Below are positions 7,277 to 10,121 of a DNA stretch of 10,121 nucleotides, piece after piece. Under the pieces are notes generated by a model. It saw only the letters and a list, made by a program, of their open reading frames with translations. It was not told where the DNA came from and did not search any database. Position 1 is the first letter of the stretch. Every line of letters starts with the position of its first letter. The translations under genes were made by a program, and so were the position numbers. The stretch is from DATBGS01 sp036557885 (GTDB lineage: Bacteria > Chloroflexota > Ktedonobacteria > Ktedonobacterales > DATBGS01), in assembly GCA_036557885.1 (NCBI GenBank), contig DATBGS010000025.1:1-10121 (forward strand), given 5' to 3'.

Positions 7277-7693
7277 ATGGCTCTTGAAGGTGTTCCATCC
7301 ATCGGAACCGGGAGTGTGTCAAAACAGGGGTGGGTTCTGGTCATAGTGAGAGCGCCGCGCTTGCGGCAGTTGCTGCTCACGGTCCTCGGTCGGGCCGGGT
7401 ATACGCTGTTAGGGTGTGCAACCCTGGAGGAAGCTGGGCAAGTACTGGCGCAGCGCCGCCCTCCCAGGCTCATTCTCTTTGATGGTGCAGAGGCTAGCGA
7501 AGCAAGACTCGGTGAGCAGATACACCAGATCGAGGCATCACTCCCTCCTGGAGTACGCTGCCGGGTCATCATCTTCTCTCTGACACATCCCCAGCCACGT
7601 CTTCAAGCGCTTCCAGGCGTTGATGCACTCATTGCCAGGCCATTTGATCTTACACAGATGCTGGACAAGGTAGAGATACTCTCGCAGAGCTGA
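7277..7693 (+). CDS. Receiver-like protein with degenerate phosphorylation site (pseudo-receiver)
   Basis: This 138-residue protein is a stand-alone receiver (CheY-like) fold by pattern, with no output domain. The first strand, WVLVIVRAPRLRQLL, aligns with the usual ILVVDDDPDIR, but the acidic pocket residues are replaced by Val24, Arg25 and Ala26. The third strand LILFD keeps an Asp at the phospho-acceptor position (Asp69). The fourth strand VIIFS keeps Ser101. The invariant Lys is replaced by Arg121 (ARPFDLTQML). Without the acidic pocket, Mg-dependent phosphorylation is unlikely, so it may act by binding partners. I chose the ATG at 7277 because GGGAGAGG (7263-7270) sits 6 nt upstream. An in-frame ATG at 7199 would add 26 residues but has no ribosome site. 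It lies between two histidine kinases, with no other output gene attached. Divergence beyond the receiver family is possible but less likely. Confidence 0.75.
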   Translation: MALEGVPSIGTGSVSKQGWVLVIVRAPRLRQLLLTVLGRAGYTLLGCATLEEAGQVLAQRRPPRLILFDGAEASEARLGEQIHQIEASLPPGVRCRVIIFSLTHPQPRLQALPGVDALIARPFDLTQMLDKVEILSQS

Positions 7694-7731
7694 CTGATCA
7701 ATTTCAGGTTCACGCGAATAGTTTGCTTTCT

Positions 7732-7761
7732 TTCAGTTACCATGTTGTAACCGAATATAAT
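7732..7761 (+). promoter_or_regulatory. Candidate promoter with overlapping inverted repeat, upstream of the second kinase
   Basis: A perfect -10 hexamer TATAAT lies at 7756-7761. The -35 is poor (TTCAGT, 7732-7737, 18-bp spacer). Between them is the inverted repeat GTTAC-N6-GTAAC (7736-7740 and 7746-7750), in the usual position for an operator or activator site. Transcription would start near 7768, giving a leader of about 90 nt before the kinase ATG. Confidence 0.45.
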
Positions 7762-7858
7762 CTCTTTAGTAAGCAGAGACGAGTATGCTCCTATCAACAG
7801 GCCACGCTCCTGTTTCTGGCATGTTTCGCTACTCGGCTCAGAGAAGTGGATCACGACT

Positions 7859-8677
7859 ATGGGGCAGCAAGATCAGTCAGCAAACCAGCCAGCAAGCCGG
7901 AATATTCCCGCCATACCGTCCAGGCGAGCAGAACCTGAACAACAGGCGGTGATTGAGGCGCTGGCTGCTGGAGAACTAGAGCAGCTCAAGACGCGCTTGT
8001 TCACGGCACTGACCCATGAACTGCGCACTCCGCTGGCTTCTCTCCGGCTGGCAGCAGGATTGCTGGTAAGTGCGCCGCCGCCTGGCGCGACCGAGGACCA
8101 TCGTCAACTTTTCCAATTGATCCTGCACTCCAGTGACCGGCTTGATCTCCTGCTCACTAGCTTGCTTGATTATGCGCGCCTGGAAGCCAGCCACCCGCAC
8201 TTGGAGAGGCAGACCGTTGATCTCCGGCTGATTCTAGAGTCCGTGGTTAACCTGCTGGCGCCGCATTTCCGCGCCAGGCGCCAGACACTTGATCTGCATC
8301 TCCCAGAGCAGCCGGTCAACGTGCATGGCGATCCGTTTCGCCTAAGAAGCGCGGCACAAGCCTTGCTGGATACCGCAAGTTCGCGCTGCCCAAACAACGG
8401 AAAGCTAAACCTGGGCTGCCGGGCACAAGAGTATGACGCAGTTGGCTGGGTCTGCGATACTGGCCCGCACGTCCCAGAGGAGGCGCGTGGACAGCCTTTT
8501 ACTCATGTGTATTGGCAAGCAGCAGAAGAGATACCTCAACTTTCGGGATTTGGCCTGGGCCTGCCGTTTGCCCACAAACTGATGAGCCTGCATGGGGGCA
8601 ACCTCTGGCTGACAGAACCTGAAGGGGAGGCAGAGGGGATGTGCTTTCACTTCAGCCTCCCCCTGGCTCCTGGCTAA
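7859..8677 (+). CDS. Soluble histidine kinase-like protein with degenerate ATP site
   Basis: This 272-residue protein has no membrane helix and no recognisable sensor domain. Residues 1-40 are polar and probably disordered. A HisKA domain follows (about 41-110) with an intact H-box, ALTHELRTPLASL, and His53 as phospho-acceptor with Glu54 beside it. The ATPase-like domain (about 120-270) keeps GDPFRLR (157-163) and a G2-like FGLGL (231-235). The N-box reads AQALLDTASS, with Ala169 and Thr172 where the two conserved Asn should be, and G1 reads DTGPHVP instead of DTGxGIP. The first N-box Asn normally coordinates Mg-ATP, so autophosphorylation is doubtful. It may act as a phosphatase, phosphotransfer scaffold or dimerisation partner. 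The start has only a weak ribosome site (AGAAGTGGA, 7842-7850). It lies 165 bp after the receiver-like gene and about 90 bp before an intact OmpR-type regulator. The fold assignment is firm; the inactivity is inference. Confidence 0.85.
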   Translation: MGQQDQSANQPASRNIPAIPSRRAEPEQQAVIEALAAGELEQLKTRLFTALTHELRTPLASLRLAAGLLVSAPPPGATEDHRQLFQLILHSSDRLDLLLTSLLDYARLEASHPHLERQTVDLRLILESVVNLLAPHFRARRQTLDLHLPEQPVNVHGDPFRLRSAAQALLDTASSRCPNNGKLNLGCRAQEYDAVGWVCDTGPHVPEEARGQPFTHVYWQAAEEIPQLSGFGLGLPFAHKLMSLHGGNLWLTEPEGEAEGMCFHFSLPLAPG

Positions 8678-8717
8678 AAACAATGTGTTGTCTCATTCTG
8701 GAGCAACAGCGACACCT

Positions 8718-8725
8718 GATACAAT
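8718..8725 (+). promoter_or_regulatory. Candidate extended -10 element upstream of the OmpR-type regulator
   Basis: TG-A-TACAAT (TG at 8717-8718, hexamer 8720-8725) fits an extended -10 promoter. No good -35 lies 16-18 bp upstream; TTGTCT at 8688-8693 is too far (26 bp). A start near 8732 would give a leader of about 33 nt, containing the AAAGAGGTG ribosome site. This would let the regulator be expressed separately from the kinase before it. Confidence 0.35.
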
Positions 8726-8764
8726 GCAGAGAGATCGTCCGGGACAGTGGAAAGAGGTGCTCTG

Positions 8765-9469
8765 ATGAAACTGCTAGTGATTGATGATGACCCCAACATT
8801 GCTCAGGCCATCAAGCTCGCCTTTAGTATCCAATGGCAGGGTGTGGAAGTCCACGTCGCCTATGATGGCTCCAGCGGACTTGATGCCTTCTTTGAGACGC
8901 AGCCCGATATCATCTTGCTCGATGTTGGCTTGCCTGGGGGATTATCTGGTTTTGAGGTACTGGAGCGCATTCGACGCATCTCGGATGTGCCCGTGCTGAT
9001 GCTGAGCGCGCATGGACAGGAACTGGATAAGGTGCGGGGTCTGGAACTTGGAGCAGATGATTATGTCACCAAGCCCTTTGGGCATCTGGAACTGCTGGCC
9101 CGAGTGCGTGCTGTCTTGCGCCGTGCTGAATTGCCCCCACCCATCAACGCCGTTCCAGATCTGCAAGCGGGTGATCTGACGATCAACTTTGGCAGCCGAG
9201 AGGTGCGGGTGAAGGGCAAGCCGGTGAAGCTCACACCAGTGGAGTATGGGCTGCTCTATCATCTGGCGCGCAACATCGGGCACGTGCTGACGCATGATGC
9301 CCTGTTGACCAAAGTCTGGGGCGACGAATATCTTGGTGAGGCCGATTATCTCAAAGTCTATATTAGTCGCCTGCGCGCTAAATTGGGAGAAGACCCCGCG
9401 CACCCACAGTGGATCGAGACTGTTCCCAGGCTGGGCTATCGCTTCCTGCGGACCCCCAGTGCCATCTGA
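8765..9469 (+). CDS. OmpR/PhoB-family response regulator (receiver plus winged helix)
   Basis: This 234-residue cytoplasmic transcription factor is an intact response regulator. The receiver domain (about 1-120) has the acidic pocket Asp7-Asp8-Asp9, phospho-acceptor Asp53 (LLDVGLP), Ser81 in the switch position, and Lys103 (TKPFG). A short linker leads to a winged-helix DNA-binding domain of the Trans_reg_C type (about 133-230) with LTPVEYGLLYHLARN, then DALLTKVWG and YISRLRAKLGEDP and a C-terminal hairpin ending GYRFLR. Phosphorylation should promote dimerisation and DNA binding; target genes are unknown. The length is normal for the family. I chose the ATG at 8765 because AAAGAGGTG (8751-8759) sits 5 nt upstream; an in-frame GTG at 8747 precedes that site and would include it. 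Immediately upstream is a kinase with a degenerate ATP site, so its phosphate may instead come from the large membrane kinase. Confidence 0.94.
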   Translation: MKLLVIDDDPNIAQAIKLAFSIQWQGVEVHVAYDGSSGLDAFFETQPDIILLDVGLPGGLSGFEVLERIRRISDVPVLMLSAHGQELDKVRGLELGADDYVTKPFGHLELLARVRAVLRRAELPPPINAVPDLQAGDLTINFGSREVRVKGKPVKLTPVEYGLLYHLARNIGHVLTHDALLTKVWGDEYLGEADYLKVYISRLRAKLGEDPAHPQWIETVPRLGYRFLRTPSAI

Positions 9470-9499
9470 GCGCGCTGCTCATAGAGAAATGCGAGCAGA

Positions 9500-9526
9500 A
9501 TCAGGCAGGTAAGAGCCTGCCCTGAT
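9500..9526 (+). other. Stem-loop downstream of the response regulator
   Basis: ATCA-GGCAGG (9500-9509) pairs with CCTGCC-(C)-TGAT (9516-9526) around the loop TAAGAG, giving 10 pairs with one bulged C. No T-run follows. It may protect the regulator mRNA 3' end or work together with the terminator just downstream. A shorter hairpin (CTGCTC 9475-9480, GAGCAG 9493-9498) precedes it. Confidence 0.55.
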
Positions 9527-9537
9527 CAACTGTTTAC

Positions 9538-9566
9538 AGCACAGGGCCAGAAGGCCCTGTGCTTTT
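9538..9566 (+). terminator. Intrinsic terminator of the response regulator
   Basis: A perfect 11-bp GC-rich stem, AGCACAGGGCC (9538-9548) with GGCCCTGTGCT (9553-9563), has an AGAA tetraloop and runs into TTTT (9563-9566). It lies about 70 bp after the regulator stop and upstream of the insertion-element transposase, so it should isolate the two. The bases TTAC (9534-9537) directly before the stem resemble the target tetranucleotide of some IS200/IS605 elements, so part of this may belong to the element end instead. Confidence 0.8.
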
Positions 9567-9600
9567 AAGCCAGGGAGGAATGGCCCCTACTGCTTGGCTT
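9567..9600 (+). repeat. Candidate left-end hairpin of the IS element
   Basis: AAGCCA (9567-9572) is complementary to TGGCTT (9595-9600), with a weak inner GGG/CCC pairing (9573-9575 and 9585-9587). An imperfect hairpin upstream of tnpA is what the transposase of this family recognises. Its right arm overlaps the proposed -35 element of tnpA. The loop is large, so this assignment is tentative. Confidence 0.4.
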
Positions 9601-9623
9601 CTTCTGTATTGTTGTGCTATACT
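9594..9623 (+). promoter_or_regulatory. Candidate tnpA promoter (extended -10) predicting a leaderless mRNA
   Basis: TTGGCT (9594-9599) and TATACT (9618-9623) are spaced 18 bp apart, and TG lies at 9615-9616, one base before the -10, giving an extended -10 element. Counting seven bases from the end of the hexamer puts transcription start at 9630, the A of the tnpA ATG. No Shine-Dalgarno precedes that ATG, which agrees with leaderless translation. Confidence 0.55.
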
Positions 9624-9629
9624 ATCAAC

Positions 9630-10019
9630 ATGGATTATGCACATGAACACCATAGCGTCCATCTGGTTGTGTACCACTTTGTCTGGTGTCCCAAACGGCG
9701 CCGGAAGTTGCTCGTTGGCCCTATTCATGACCGGCTCAAAACCATCATGGAAGAGGTTGCAGCGGAACACGATTGGAAGATTCTGCGGTTGGCGATTCAA
9801 CCCGATCATGTGCATCTGTTTATCCGTTCCAACCCCTACACGTTGCCCACCGATATTCCCCGGCTGATGAAGGGACGCAGTTCCAAGCTACTCAGAGAAG
9901 AGTTCCCGCATCTGAAACGGATGCCCTCGCTCTGGACGCGCTCGATTTTCGTCTCCACTGCGGGCAATGTGAGCCAGGAAAGTATCCAAAAGTATATTGA
10001 GCGGCAATCCAAAACTTGA
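9630..10019 (+). CDS. tnpA: IS200/IS605-family Y1 (HUH) transposase TnpA
   Basis: This 129-residue single-strand DNA transposase cuts and rejoins element ends through a covalent tyrosine link and normally works as a dimer. The metal-binding HUH motif is His60-Val-His62 (QPDHVHLFI), and the catalytic tyrosine is Tyr122 in NVSQESIQKYIERQ. The N-terminus contains the family strand HLVVYHFVWCPKRRR, and the length is about usual. All key residues are present, so it is probably active. The ATG at 9630 is preferred over an upstream in-frame start at 9594 because the family N-terminus begins here and the proposed promoter lies directly upstream. There is no ribosome site, which suggests low, leaderless expression. 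A tnpB gene follows 7 nt after the stop. Confidence 0.93.
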   Translation: MDYAHEHHSVHLVVYHFVWCPKRRRKLLVGPIHDRLKTIMEEVAAEHDWKILRLAIQPDHVHLFIRSNPYTLPTDIPRLMKGRSSKLLREEFPHLKRMPSLWTRSIFVSTAGNVSQESIQKYIERQSKT

Positions 10020-10026
10020 GGCGGCT

Positions 10027-10121
10027 ATGCTGATTCTGGACTACAAGTTGAGAGTGAACAAGGCGCAAGCGGCGGCAATAGACGAGGCCATCAGGACCGT
10101 GCAGTTTATTCGCAACAAATG
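10027..10121 (+). CDS. tnpB: TnpB-type RNA-guided nuclease/accessory protein, N-terminus only
   Basis: Only the first 31 codons are inside the window. The peptide MLILDYKLRVNKAQAAAIDE continues to IRTVQFIRNK, which matches the usual TnpB opening (a YK.R...KAQ..A strand and helix ending in FIRNK). Full proteins of this family have a wedge and REC region, a RuvC-like nuclease with a zinc ribbon, and are guided by an RNA made from the element right end; none of this can be checked here. The ribosome site GAGG (10018-10021) overlaps the tnpA TGA stop, so translation of the two genes may be linked. Whether the gene is intact is unknown. Confidence 0.8.
   Translation, partial: MLILDYKLRVNKAQAAAIDEAIRTVQFIRNK

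Larger units (their letters stand above)
9567..10121 (+). mobile_element. IS200/IS605-family element, left part (tnpA plus start of tnpB)
   Basis: The element is recognised from a Y1 HUH transposase gene followed 7 nt later by the N-terminus of a TnpB-type protein, in the same-strand order typical of IS605-group elements. These insert as single-stranded DNA, without terminal inverted repeats or target duplication, and rely on subterminal hairpins. The exact left boundary is not fixed by the sequence; candidates lie between the TTAC at 9534-9537 and the hairpin at 9567. The right end, including any guide RNA, is outside the window. Confidence 0.75.

Noticed and set aside
7784..7945. Short ORF starting between the candidate promoter and the second kinase, overlapping it
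   Set aside because: No ribosome site, and most of it lies within the kinase gene in another frame.
8747..8764. GTG start for the response regulator
   Set aside because: It lies upstream of the AAAGAGGTG ribosome site; the ATG at 8765 is correctly spaced and gives the canonical MKLLVIDDD opening.
9580..9867. ORF in another frame over tnpA, with GGGAGGA just before an ATG
   Set aside because: Spacing to the ATG is only 1-2 nt, and the frame overlaps tnpA, which has all HUH transposase motifs.
1..10121. CRISPR arrays, tRNA or rRNA genes
   Set aside because: No regularly spaced repeats, cloverleaf-like segments or conserved rRNA sequences were recognised by eye on either strand.

Overview
The window looks like bacterial chromosomal DNA of moderately high GC. 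The style of its multi-domain sensor kinases (KdpD-type membrane segment, GAF, PAS), the tandem universal stress protein and the IS200/IS605-type element would suit a Chloroflexota (Ktedonobacteria-like) genome. This is an impression from gene style, not a phylogenetic result, and other soil or thermophilic Gram-positive-like lineages are possible.

Left block (1-2889, all on the minus strand). An iron-sulfur flavoprotein of the GltD/NfnB type, with an N-terminal two-cluster ferredoxin module and a C-terminal cysteine motif, is followed by a roughly five-helix membrane protein of unknown family. Next comes the start of another gene whose first residues resemble that membrane protein. The likely operon order is flavoprotein, membrane protein, membrane protein paralogue (cut by the window edge). 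It could be a pathway moving electrons between NAD(P)H, Fe-S clusters and the membrane, but no known complex was recognised.

Middle block (2890-9469, plus strand). A divergent intergenic region leads to a tandem-domain universal stress protein, followed by a 26-bp near-perfect palindrome. Then comes a signalling cluster. A 31-codon ORF with a good Shine-Dalgarno and a CxxC...HxxxH pattern overlaps the start of a complete 855-residue membrane sensor kinase by ATGA. After it lie a receiver-like protein that has lost its acidic pocket, a soluble histidine kinase that keeps its phospho-acceptor His but has lost both N-box asparagines, and an intact OmpR-family response regulator. The simplest reading is that the large kinase and the OmpR regulator are the working pair, and that the two degenerate proteins between them modulate it. 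This is inference.

Right block (9470-10121). Several stem-loops, one of them a convincing intrinsic terminator, separate the regulator from the left end of an IS200/IS605-family element. That element has a Y1 HUH transposase gene (tnpA), apparently transcribed from an extended -10 promoter that would start the mRNA exactly at the ATG, and the first 31 codons of tnpB, cut by the window end. No rRNA, tRNA or CRISPR array was seen.
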